A stretch of DNA of 23,889 nt, taken from the NCBI GenBank assembly GCA_000969725.1, contig JXSR01S018353.1; one strand, 5' to 3'. A model generated the notes under the pieces. It did no database searches. It saw only the letters and a program-made list of their open reading frames with translations, and was not told the origin of the DNA. The stretch is from Ophiothrix spiculata (lineage: Eukaryota; Echinodermata; Ophiuroidea; Amphilepidida; Ophiotrichidae). This document shows positions 21,501 to 23,889 of the stretch, in pieces. How positions within the stretch are numbered: position 1 is the first letter of the stretch; each line of letters opens with the position of its first letter. The translations under genes and the position numbers were made by a program.

Positions 21501-23885
21501 AGATGACAAGACTGCTACTTATAGGCAAAGCAATAATTTCTTGGACAATATAAACAAAAATCCATGGTAGCAATTGCATTTTACAATCAATGGGGCCCTG
21601 CACTCTGGATTTCAGTTTAAACTGTCCAATAAATAACTGTTTGGCCTATTATTATAGTTGGTGATCCCACACACAGCAGCAGCGATTCTCATTAAGCCAT
21701 GTGTTGTGAATGCAAAACTGCTGCGATTAAAGATTTTGAGAGTCTTCACAACGAATTAGCGGGAAAATTGGCGTACTTTGATCAGAGCAAGTCATCAATG
21801 TAGTTGTATGAAAATATATTTACATATTCTATGAATCCTTTTCCATAGTTGTGTAATCTGATATAAGAGATTTCTTGTAAGAATATTTAAATGATTTAAT
21901 ATTATCACTAGTTTTAATTTTCTTTGATATGTTATTCCAGATCTTAACTCCTTGGTATGAAATTGATTTGTTACTAAATTCAAGTTTACTTTTAGGAAAT
22001 TCAAAATTATTAGCATTTCTAGTGTCATAATTATGGTTATTTGCATTAGTCTTAAAGATATTATTAAATGAATCGGGTAATAAGCCATGACTATATTTAT
22101 ACATGAATGTACCAATGTGCATTTTACAAAGATCCAAAACTTTAAGTTGATTATATTTGATAAAAAGTTTTGTTTGATCAATATAATTATATCTGATCGA
22201 TGAAAATGTTTTTTTTTCCCCCTAACTATCTCTTTTAGGAATTATCAATAAGAAACGAGCTAAATTTGGACCACTATAGAAAATACACGGAAAAGTTACG
22301 GTCTATCAACCCACCGTGTGTGCCTTTTGTGGGTAAGTCACCATTAAGAAGCTGATGAAAGAGGCGATATTCCTGTGATCTAACAAATCATTTACTCTGA
22401 TGTATTAATCCTTGATCAATTTACAAATTTGTCAATTATCGTCTTGCCAATCAAGATGATAATAAACAACCTAGAAATTTGTGAACAACTTTTGTACCGT
22501 ATTCATCCTAATTAACGCCCTGGGTGCTTAAGTCATTCATTTTCAGGTGGTGTTTATAAGAGTGATCAAATGAAAAGTCAAAATTTGGAATTTACTCACA
22601 TAAACATTCAGTTTATTGGAAGTCAAAATCATCATAAATACAAAGACAGAAGTGTTTATGAGGTGATTTTATTTTGATTTTTGACTGAATTTAGCTGTGT
22701 AGGTATACTGAAGAGGGAGCGCGTAGACAGAAGTCACTTATAACATTCCGTAGGGGGCGCTTATTTGGAGAGGGGCGCTAATTAGGATGAAAAGGGTAGG
22801 TAGTATGATAGCTTAATGATTGAATGATTCATAAATCTGATCCAATTTAATTTAAAAAAACCCTGTCCAATTTGGATAAGAAGTCAAGTGTTTGGTAGCC
22901 AATTCTAATCACAACCAATATCTCGTGTGATTTATGAATATCATGCAGTTGGGTGAGTCTGTTTTATTTTTGTATTTGCCCTAGGCCTATATTATATTAT
23001 ATTAATTGTATTATTGTACATTTTTACCACGTCAAATTACTTAAACTTCCCGTTTCTATGAATTTTGTTCTTCATCTTCGTTCATGTTCAGATTAGAACA
23101 CCACCCCATTCTAAAGACAAGTGTTTGATTAAAGGAGTTGTATAAATATGAGGGTTTAAGTGAGCATTTGTAGTGAGCAAGTGTTTCATCACAGTGATGG
23201 CAGAAACAAGTTTGCAAATTGGCTCAGCAAAAAATCAGGATTGGCTCAAATCACTTTAATCATGACAAAATTAAAACATCACATGTCATGAAATAAAACT
23301 GGGTGAAATTATGATATAGGCATATACTACCAGCTGATATACAAGAAACATTACATGTTTAGGGATCACAGTTTAAAAACCGGTTCTGGCCGATTGCTAT
23401 TGTTCTGAACAATGGCAACTACCCAGATCTGCCGGTTCCGGGCGGTCAATTACCGGTTAAGTTTTGAAGCGGCCCCTTAGTTAATCAGGTTTGCAATTAT
23501 GCTTATTATAATCCAACAACTTCTTTAGTTGAGTGGTCGCTGATTGTTTTTGAACTGCATTGGATTTTGTGATTTCGTGATCATAGGTCAACAAATTGTA
23601 TGTGATTGTAATTCTCACAAAGCCAGTGTATATTTTAACTCCTTTTTGGAGATGGCAAACAAAGCATTGCCACTGACATTGTTAACATGCTTTGTTTCAT
23701 CCTTGTGTGCAGGCATGTACTTGTCAAACATCCTCTTCATTGAGCAAGGCAACCCAGATTTCTTGAAGCGAGATAGCGAAGGCTTGATCAATTTCAGCAA
23801 GAGGAGGAAAGTGGCAGAGATTACAGGAGAGATTCAACAGTACCAGAACCAACCTTACTGCCTGGGTCAAGAGCCGGACATAAGG
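377..23885 (+). CDS. SOS1: Son of sevenless Ras/Rac exchange factor, internal part (12 exons)
   Basis: The spliced product is about 576 residues in the order PH, helical linker, REM, CDC25. SOS is a cytosolic GEF, brought to activated receptor tyrosine kinases by Grb2, that swaps GDP for GTP on Ras; the DH-PH unit acts on Rac. Identity rests on long collinear similarity to human SOS1, for example [20 protein letters not shown] in exon 5, [12 protein letters not shown] in exon 6, [10 protein letters not shown] in exon 8 and [20 protein letters not shown] in exon 12. The gene is open at both ends: histone-fold and DH exons should lie upstream, and the CDC25 end and proline-rich Grb2-binding tail downstream. 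Joins: 377-551, 2755-2901, 4093-4213, 5627-5710, 7547-7882, 10852-11008, 13112-13213, 16348-16503, 18515-18604, 20837-20929, 22239-22332, 23713-23885. All phases agree except exon 1 to exon 2. Whether a single Sos or one of two paralogues cannot be told. Confidence 0.95.
1042..1473. mobile_element. TTAA-flanked foldback element (MITE-like)
   Basis: The left end TTAATCTTTGAACCC and the right end GGGTTCAAAGAGTTAA are inverted copies, with a TTAA tetramer at each end. TTAA targets are typical of piggyBac and Kolobok transposons. Near the right end, CCGGCTCAT and ATGAGCCGG form a further internal palindrome (1400-1446). There is no coding capacity. Confidence 0.5.
2335..2635. mobile_element. GC-rich 300-bp MITE, copy A
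   Basis: The terminal inverted repeats are CCTGGTCACATAA and TTATGTGACCAGG. The interior has repeated CCGGTGTC/GACACCGG motifs and is far richer in GC than the surrounding intron. Its reverse complement is closely similar to the element at 20948-21258 (for example GATGTGTTTA followed by GGCGTCAATTCAG in both). The small size and lack of a transposase frame point to a non-autonomous DNA transposon. Short open frames here are by-products of the GC content. Confidence 0.85.
2755..2901 (+). CDS. SOS1: SOS exon 2 of window: PH domain core strands
   Basis: The acceptor is aatacag before 2755 and the donor GTATGT starts at 2902. The supported frame is the one with [16 protein letters not shown], which matches human RHIFLFDGLMICCKSN. 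It continues through [20 protein letters not shown], the middle strands of the PH barrel, and ends with one base of a split GAC codon. In this frame the exon opens with two bases (AA) of a split codon, so it expects a phase-1 donor upstream while exon 1 ends in phase 0. A GAA (Glu) codon at the join would reproduce the human ERHIF sequence. Confidence 0.93.
3016..3382. mobile_element. Foldback MITE with ATAAGGCC ends, copy 1
   Basis: The left end has ATAAGGCC, an A-rich stretch, then AATTGTTTGATTGGCGTAAC. The right end has GTTACGCCAATCAAACAATT, a T-rich stretch, then GGCCTTAT, an almost perfect inverted copy. The interior includes GGGTAGGT words and poly-T. Open frames on both strands here are artefacts of the palindrome. 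A related element is at 4991-5334. Confidence 0.85.
3569..3672. repeat. Clustered CTCCCGAT words
   Basis: CTCCCGAT or a one-base variant occurs about seven times in roughly 100 bp with irregular spacing. It looks like the remains of a short tandem or dispersed repeat. Confidence 0.6.
3961..4041. mobile_element. Decayed small inverted-repeat element
   Basis: The ends TTTAAGA...GCTTCTTAAA are inverted. The interior GCAGTTGCCACTGTTCAG followed by AACAATAGCAA is the reverse complement, with few changes, of the interior of 23358-23480. It belongs to the same family as that element and, by its termini, probably the 4215-4284 hairpin. Confidence 0.6.
4093..4213 (+). CDS. SOS1: SOS exon 3 of window: end of PH domain
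   Basis: The acceptor is atttcag (to 4092). The exon encodes [20 protein letters not shown] then [20 protein letters not shown], matching the last strands and the C-terminal helix of the SOS PH domain (human [20 protein letters not shown]). The PH-helix Trp is present. The exon ends in phase 2 (AG carried). Its donor GTAAGG at 4214 runs directly into an inverted-repeat element beginning at 4215, so the element end supplies most of the intronic donor bases. Confidence 0.95.
4215..4284. mobile_element. 70-bp hairpin element at the exon 3 donor
   Basis: The left arm GGGGCGGCTTCAAAACTCAA and the right arm TTGAGTTTTGAAGCTGTCCC pair almost perfectly, as do the inner CGGTTG and CAACCG. The end motif AAGTTTTGAAGCGGCCCCTTA recurs at 23459-23479, so this is a mobile family rather than a chance hairpin. 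It starts one base into the intron. Confidence 0.8.
4991..5334. mobile_element. Foldback MITE with ATAAGGCC ends, copy 2
   Basis: The left end has AAGGCC, an A-run, then GTGTTTGTTTGCCCTCCA. The right end has TGGAGGGTAAACAAACAATT, a T-run, then GGCCGAAT. The arms are inverted copies. End sequence and layout match the 3016-3382 element, while the interior has diverged (GACCGACCC and GGGTCGGG words). Confidence 0.8.
5627..5710 (+). CDS. SOS1: SOS exon 4 of window: helical linker between PH and REM
   Basis: The acceptor is tttattacag and the donor GTAAGT starts at 5711. The 84-nt exon encodes [20 protein letters not shown] then RLPTPDEYK, matching human [20 protein letters not shown] followed by RLPSADVYR. 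This helical segment connects the PH domain to the catalytic unit and takes part in SOS autoinhibition. Phases are consistent on both sides (2 in, 2 out). Confidence 0.95.
5716..5758. repeat. Four tandem TCATGTGA motifs
   Basis: TCATGTGA(T) occurs at 5716, 5728, 5739 and 5750, spaced 11-12 bp, starting five bases into the intron. The word contains a CATGTG E-box, but at this spacing a short tandem repeat explains it equally well. Confidence 0.6.
5986..6059. repeat. 74-nt near-perfect hairpin
   Basis: The arm GCTGATAAATATAGGACC plus AATTTGCTACAA pairs with TTGTAGCAAAT plus GTCCTATATTCATCAGC, leaving two small internal mismatches and a loop of about 14 nt. The size is that of a microRNA precursor, but in this MITE-rich gene a tiny foldback element is as likely. 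Confidence 0.65.
6137..6214. repeat. Two-copy 39-bp tandem repeat
   Basis: TTCTCTCTGAC followed by GAGTGAATGATCTAGTACAA and CCAC occurs twice with a 39-bp period and about two differences. An open frame on the minus strand across it simply reflects the repeat. Confidence 0.85.
7547..7882 (+). CDS. SOS1: SOS exon 5 of window: start of REM (RasGEF_N) domain
   Basis: This is the longest exon here (336 nt). The acceptor is ttttcacag after a C-rich tract; the donor GTAAGA starts at 7883. It encodes [20 protein letters not shown], then the REM helices with [40 protein letters not shown] and [20 protein letters not shown], ending at [14 protein letters not shown]. The final Leu-Arg corresponds to human L687/R688, part of the distal Ras.GTP-binding site that gives SOS its positive feedback. 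An internal GTAAAAAC at 7590 is not used as a donor, because coding similarity continues straight through it. Confidence 0.97.
7902..8139. mobile_element. 238-bp MITE with perfect 19-bp inverted ends, copy 1
   Basis: TATTATTGAAATCATTAAA at 7902-7920 and its exact reverse complement at 8121-8139 bound the element. The interior contains AAACAAGCGTAT and CACGC words shared with the element at 16030-16270. It starts 19 nt inside the intron. Confidence 0.9.
8142..8935 (-). pseudogene. LINE reverse transcriptase, C-terminal half (broken)
   Basis: Fragments on the minus strand in order: [19 protein letters not shown] (after a degraded catalytic DD box), [86 protein letters not shown] and CAISMSPKQ. 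These follow the fixed order of the thumb and tail of this LINE protein type. At least three stops and two frameshifts break it. Confidence 0.85.
9490..9697. mobile_element. MITE inserted in the LINE, about 208 bp
   Basis: The ends TATAGTATTTTTAATAATTA and the right-end inverted form TATAGTGTTTTCATTTATTA flank a CpG-rich core (for example GTCGATCGCGCACG). The LINE reading is interrupted exactly across it (EFQSTI before, GKFAPLL after, in minus-strand order). A TA target duplication is likely. Confidence 0.7.
9805..9949. mobile_element. 145-bp palindromic MITE with TAA target duplication (Harbinger-like)
   Basis: The inverted ends are AGCTGAATTCATAC and GTATGAATTCGGCT, flanked on both sides by TAA (9802-9804 and 9950-9952). 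The inner arms GACGCATTGC and GCAATGCGTC also pair. A 3-bp TWA duplication is the mark of PIF/Harbinger elements. It sits precisely between the GSHHDL and LMTSLRVRL parts of the LINE endonuclease. Confidence 0.8.
10852..11008 (+). CDS. SOS1: SOS exon 6 of window: second half of REM domain
   Basis: The acceptor is aatttcag (to 10851). Carried AG plus A gives Arg, then [20 protein letters not shown] and, further on, [24 protein letters not shown]. The Trp in RKWVESITK corresponds to human W729, a key contact for allosteric Ras. The exon ends in phase 0 at the first GTAAGT (11009). Its last 61 bases plus the donor are repeated immediately downstream (11012-11075), creating a second donor at 11073. 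Use of the second donor would add 64 nt and shift the frame, so the first is chosen. Confidence 0.95.
10948..11075. repeat. 64-bp tandem duplication spanning the exon 6 donor
   Basis: The unit 10948-11011 is followed directly by 11012-11075 with a single visible difference (GGGAAATCC versus GGGAAGTCC). It contains the last 61 bases of exon 6, including the KWVESITK codons, plus the GTA of the donor. The second copy carries its own CGGGTAAGA donor at 11073. Confidence 0.97.
11286..11338. repeat. TAA/CAA microsatellite
   Basis: A run of TAA triplets switches to CAA and back over about 53 bp, with single-base interruptions. Confidence 0.9.
11345..11440 (-). repeat. Possible SINE 3' fragment with ATT tail
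   Basis: On the minus strand, GTCCTTGGGCAAGACATTTA is followed by about 80 bp and then an (ATT)n run. CCTTGGGCAAG-type cores followed by a simple tail are common in tRNA-derived SINEs, and a related GTCCTTGAGGAAGATACTTG occurs in the SINE near 20530. Confidence 0.4.
12191..12687. mobile_element. Tc1/mariner-like MITE, about 495 bp
   Basis: The left end CACTGCCGCTCTAAAG(A)ATTTCCGT and the right end ACGGAAATACTTTAGAGCGG GAGTG are inverted copies, each flanked by TA. TA duplications and CACT-type ends fit Tc1/mariner. The interior is AT-rich with no transposase frame. Confidence 0.85.
12831..13122. repeat. 77-bp tandem array carrying the exon 7 acceptor, with assembly gap
   Basis: Units start at AAAATGTTTAGCATTTGG (12831, 12908, about 12968, 13045). 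Each complete one contains a T-tract and TGTTTGCAG followed by AAAG, the same arrangement as the true acceptor at 13111. A block of 50 N (12920-12969) breaks the array and does not fit the 77-bp period, so the true copy number is unknown. Confidence 0.95.
12920..12969. other. Assembly gap (50 N) inside tandem array
   Basis: Exactly fifty N bases lie between two identical repeat segments. The round length suggests a placeholder, not a measured gap. Confidence 0.98.
13112..13213 (+). CDS. SOS1: SOS exon 7 of window: REM-CDC25 connector
   Basis: The acceptor is tttgtttgcag (to 13111). The exon encodes [20 protein letters not shown] then [14 protein letters not shown], matching the human connector [20 protein letters not shown] followed by ETFDLLT. 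It is 34 codons, phase 0 at both ends, with donor GTAAGT at 13214. The same acceptor occurs in tandem copies upstream. The nearest, ending at 13033, is 78 nt away, in frame and open, so a 26-residue longer version of this exon is possible. The start at 13112 is chosen because homology to other SOS proteins begins there. Confidence 0.92.
13264..13913. mobile_element. 650-bp TTAA-flanked foldback element
   Basis: TTAAGGGAGGTCAGAGCC at the left and GGCACCGACCTCCCTTAA at the right are inverted. The arms continue to match inward (ATAACTT/AAGTTAT, TTTCTA/TAGAAA, AAGAACTCGC/GTGAGTTCT). TTAA at both ends suggests a Kolobok- or piggyBac-type non-autonomous transposon. Short open frames inside are not conserved genes. 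Confidence 0.85.
14184..14929. mobile_element. Inverted-repeat element with TTCGC-rich ends
   Basis: The left end TACTATAAATAAAACACTAT and AATTCGC pair imperfectly with the right-end GCGAAATTATAACATG and TTTTACAGTA. Several TTTCGCAAATTT/AAATTTGCGAAA words lie near both ends. The interior is about 650 bp and contains a second foldback element at 14541-14732. Two overlapping minus-strand frames of 127-137 codons inside it match nothing I recognise. Confidence 0.55.
14541..14732. mobile_element. Nested foldback MITE, about 190 bp
   Basis: ATATGTGATGACTCACCCTG then AAAAGGGGGG on the left mirrors CCCCCCTTTC then GGGGTGAGCCATCACATATT on the right, with outer ATAGTAACT and AGTTACTAG. The arms are about 50 bp. 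Confidence 0.8.
15028..15325. mobile_element. 300-bp foldback MITE
   Basis: The left arm TGTGAGTGCAAGAAAGTCGT and TCTGCAAT pairs with the right-arm ATTGCAGATACAACTTTCTT and GCACTCACA. A central palindrome (GTGACAGTGTCACC and GTGTCACCTGAAGAATCA) pairs with the flanking GGTTCTTCAGGTGACA, so the element folds along most of its length. Confidence 0.85.
15563..15927. mobile_element. 365-bp TTAA-flanked MITE
   Basis: TTAAAGGGGCAATTCATGAT at 15563 and ATCATGAATTGCACCTTTAA at 15908-15927 are inverted with one mismatch. The TTAA ends suggest the same transposase class as the 13264 and 17713 elements, but the terminal sequence differs. Confidence 0.88.
16030..16270. mobile_element. MITE, copy 2 of the 7902-8139 family
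   Basis: It shares, in direct orientation with 7902-8139, ends ATTATTAAAGTCATTAAA and TTTAATGATTTCAATAAT and interior words AAACAAGCGTAT, ACCTTGCGTA and GTGCATTTTCG. The left end is more diverged than in copy 1. Confidence 0.88.
16348..16503 (+). CDS. SOS1: SOS exon 8 of window: start of CDC25 (RasGEF) catalytic domain
   Basis: The acceptor is tgtgtatag and the donor GTAAGT starts at 16504. The exon is 52 codons, phase 0 to 0. It encodes [20 protein letters not shown] then [20 protein letters not shown] and [12 protein letters not shown]. This covers the first conserved blocks of the RasGEF domain. The Trp of GSVWTK is the counterpart of human W809, a Ras-contacting catalytic residue. Human R826 is replaced by His in KMIHHSN. 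Confidence 0.97.
16676..16915. repeat. Dispersed repeat with CTGTCCGT run
   Basis: GGGGGACTATAAAATGGGCT leads into a degenerate (TGTCCGTC)n stretch, then ACTTGGTGGGTGCACTTGGG and several AGGTCA words. This arrangement resembles a repeat common in marine invertebrate genomes. Its minus-strand frame with [11 protein letters not shown] is just the repeat translated. Confidence 0.55.
17713..18241. mobile_element. piggyBac-like TTAA MITE, about 530 bp
   Basis: The left end TTAACCCTAAAAGAGCCGGG and the right end TTTTTTTAGGGTTAA are inverted over about 12 bp. TTAACCCTA is the start of the classical piggyBac terminus, and TTAA is the piggyBac target. There is no transposase frame. Confidence 0.75.
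18515..18604 (+). CDS. SOS1: SOS exon 9 of window: CDC25 domain
   Basis: The acceptor is tgtttttcag and the donor GTAAGA starts at 18605. Thirty codons, phase 0 to 0, encode [20 protein letters not shown] then [10 protein letters not shown]. This matches human [29 protein letters not shown], a helix pair in the RasGEF core. The downstream intron carries a dense cluster of palindromic elements. Confidence 0.97.
18718..18877. mobile_element. 160-bp foldback element
   Basis: AATATTGACTGC, GGGGCATGGTT and GAGGTGATCTCAAAACCAT on the left are mirrored by ATGGTTTTGAGATCACCGAG, AACCATGCCCC and GCAGTCAATATT on the right. The loop is short (about 20 nt). Its end resembles the ACAAATATTTACTGCTC end of the 19088-19443 element. 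Confidence 0.88.
19088..19443. mobile_element. Foldback element with inner insertions
   Basis: The left arm (19088-19167, with GTGCAAAATATCTACCC and GTGACTGGAGACCGTGGGCC) is mirrored by the right arm (19358-19443, with GGCCCACGGTCTCCAGTCAC and GGGTAGATATTTTGCAC). The arms are about 80 bp. The spacer holds the first 116-bp direct repeat and a second copy of GTGGGCCTACTATTGCCCGA. Confidence 0.88.
19187..19562. repeat. Pair of 116-bp direct repeats
   Basis: 19187-19301 and 19446-19562 are nearly identical, from GTATAAAAATATTCTTGTCA to TAGCCTAGCCTAGGCCTAGC. The first copy lies inside the foldback element and the second just outside its right arm, so a duplication of part of the element is likely. 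Confidence 0.93.
19563..19935. repeat. Right part of composite palindromic region
   Basis: The end CCAATCAAATGACAAGAATG with GCGGTATATAATAATC is roughly an inverted copy of the 18883-18925 stretch (TATATACCGAATATATAGAT with CATCTGGTTGGTT). The whole 18880-19935 block may therefore be one larger element with later insertions. It also holds CGATATCACATTTG and GATATCGCCC words. The boundary is uncertain. Confidence 0.4.
20455..20728 (+). mobile_element. tRNA-derived SINE
   Basis: A tRNA-like head has an intact polymerase III B box (GGTTTCGAATCC, 20497-20508). Then come GTCCTTGAGGAAGATACTTG, CTCCTCTCCACCTAGATGTC and AAGTGGGTACTGACATTC, an arrangement typical of deuterostome and other invertebrate SINEs. 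I could not identify a clean A box, so the 5' end may be truncated. Open frames on either strand are incidental. Confidence 0.7.
20837..20929 (+). CDS. SOS1: SOS exon 10 of window: CDC25 domain, Asn879 block
   Basis: The acceptor is ctgttttcag and the donor GTGAGT starts at 20930. Thirty-one codons, phase 0 to 0, encode [20 protein letters not shown] then [11 protein letters not shown]. The Asn of AINSS is the counterpart of human N879 and lies in the most conserved RasGEF block. After HTFK, human SOS1 has eight more residues (Q892 to K899) before the sequence that aligns with exon 11; these are absent here. Confidence 0.96.
20948..21258. mobile_element. GC-rich 310-bp MITE, copy B (inverted to copy A)
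   Basis: It is bounded by TACCCTGGTCACATAA and TTATGTGACCAGGGTA, a perfect 16-bp inverted repeat. The interior has many CCGGTGTCCG-type words. It is the reverse complement of 2335-2635 with moderate divergence. It starts 18 nt into the intron. Confidence 0.93.
21795..22205 (-). pseudogene. LINE reverse transcriptase C-terminal tail
   Basis: The minus-strand frame 22137-21829 reads [40 protein letters not shown], and [14 protein letters not shown] tail with MYKY..GLLP..FNN.F....HNYDTR and G.KIWN is typical of the end of many LINE reverse-transcriptase proteins in invertebrates. The upstream part is truncated, as usual for 5'-truncated LINE insertions. It differs from the LINE in intron 5. Confidence 0.8.
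22239..22332 (+). CDS. SOS1: SOS exon 11 of window: CDC25 domain, up to the catalytic hairpin
   Basis: The acceptor is atctcttttag, preceded by a T/C tract and a possible branch point CCCTAAC at about 22220; the donor GTAAGT starts at 22333. The exon encodes [20 protein letters not shown] then [11 protein letters not shown] plus one base of Gly. [10 protein letters not shown] is nearly diagnostic of SOS. The Phe is the counterpart of human F929, and the following human Phe930 is Val here. A LINE fragment ends only about 35-50 bp upstream of this exon. Confidence 0.95.
22495..22798. mobile_element. 304-bp MITE with ATTCATCCTAATTA ends
   Basis: TACCGTATTCATCCTAATTA then ACGCCC at the left is mirrored by GGGCGCTAATTAGGATGAAA then AGGGTA at the right. 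There is no coding capacity. The superfamily is not clear to me. Confidence 0.88.
23358..23480. mobile_element. Small inverted-repeat element related to 3961-4041 and 4215-4284
   Basis: The left end AGTTTAAAAACCGGTTCTGG and the right end CCGGTTAAGTTTTGAAGCGG then CCCCTTA are inverted. The interior TTGCTATTGTTCTGAACAAT then GGCAACTA is the reverse complement of part of 3961-4041. Confidence 0.75.
23713..23885 (+). CDS. SOS1: SOS exon 12 of window: catalytic hairpin and following helices
   Basis: The acceptor is ttgtgtgcag (to 23712). The exon encodes [20 protein letters not shown] then [20 protein letters not shown] and [30 protein letters not shown] is the helical hairpin that pushes into the Ras switch regions. 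The counterpart of human L938 is kept, T935 is Ser, and E942 is Gln. The proposed donor is GTAG at 23886, where the window ends, so the exon end is provisional. The CDC25 domain needs further exons beyond the window. Confidence 0.9.
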
Positions 23886-23889
23886 GTAG

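Larger units (their letters stand above)
20930..22238 (+). other. SOS intron 10
   Basis: This intron holds copy B of the GC-rich MITE (20948-21258) and a minus-strand LINE tail (21795-22205). The 21259-21794 part is AT-rich; I looked there for a 24-nt microexon encoding the missing IPSR-like segment and found none. Confidence 0.7.
22333..23712 (+). other. SOS intron 11
   Basis: This intron holds inverted-repeat elements at 22495-22798 and 23358-23480. The 22799-23357 and 23481-23712 parts show nothing recognisable apart from a TATATTATATTA run near 22990. Confidence 0.7.

Noticed and set aside
21795-22181. 128-codon minus-strand frame
   Set aside because: It is a shifted frame over the LINE tail; the recognisable protein is in the overlapping frame 22137-21829.

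Overview
This window is an internal genomic segment of one large, intron-rich animal gene on the + strand: the Ras/Rac guanine-nucleotide exchange factor Son of sevenless (SOS1/Sos). Twelve coding exons, bounded by GT/AG sites, can be joined into about 576 codons. They cover the end of the DH-PH linker, the PH domain, the helical linker, the REM (RasGEF_N) domain and most of the CDC25 (RasGEF) catalytic domain. The promoter, histone-fold and DH exons lie upstream. The end of the catalytic domain and the proline-rich tail lie downstream.

The AT-rich introns (about 1.2-3.1 kb), the many small inverted-repeat elements, the tRNA-derived SINE and the APE-type LINE fragments suggest a marine invertebrate, plausibly a deuterostome such as a hemichordate, echinoderm or cephalochordate. 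That placement is inference, because no species-diagnostic sequence is present.

Layout (intron N follows exon N): exons 1-3 (377-551, 2755-2901, 4093-4213) encode the PH domain. Exon 4 (5627-5710) and the start of exon 5 (7547-7882) encode the linker. The rest of exon 5 and exon 6 (10852-11008) encode REM. Exon 7 (13112-13213) is the REM-CDC25 connector. Exons 8-12 (16348-16503, 18515-18604, 20837-20929, 22239-22332, 23713-23885) encode the CDC25 domain, through the helical hairpin that opens the Ras nucleotide pocket. Residues known to build the distal (allosteric) Ras site in human SOS1 (L687, R688, W729) and the catalytic W809, N879, F929 and L938 are all present.

The introns are crowded with mobile DNA. 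There are TTAA-flanked foldback elements, TA-flanked Tc1/mariner-like MITEs, a 300-bp GC-rich MITE in inverted copies around exons 2-10, and a decayed LINE split by two MITEs. There is also a second LINE tail next to exon 11, a SINE, and a cluster of nested palindromes in intron 9.

I found no separate novel gene system. The most unusual features are architectural. Both splice sites of intron 6 are tandemly duplicated (64 bp at the donor, 77 bp at the acceptor, with an assembly gap in the latter). The exon 1/exon 2 reading phases disagree by one base. Eight residues are missing at the exon 10/11 junction, and the catalytic hairpin has Gln where human SOS1 has Glu942.
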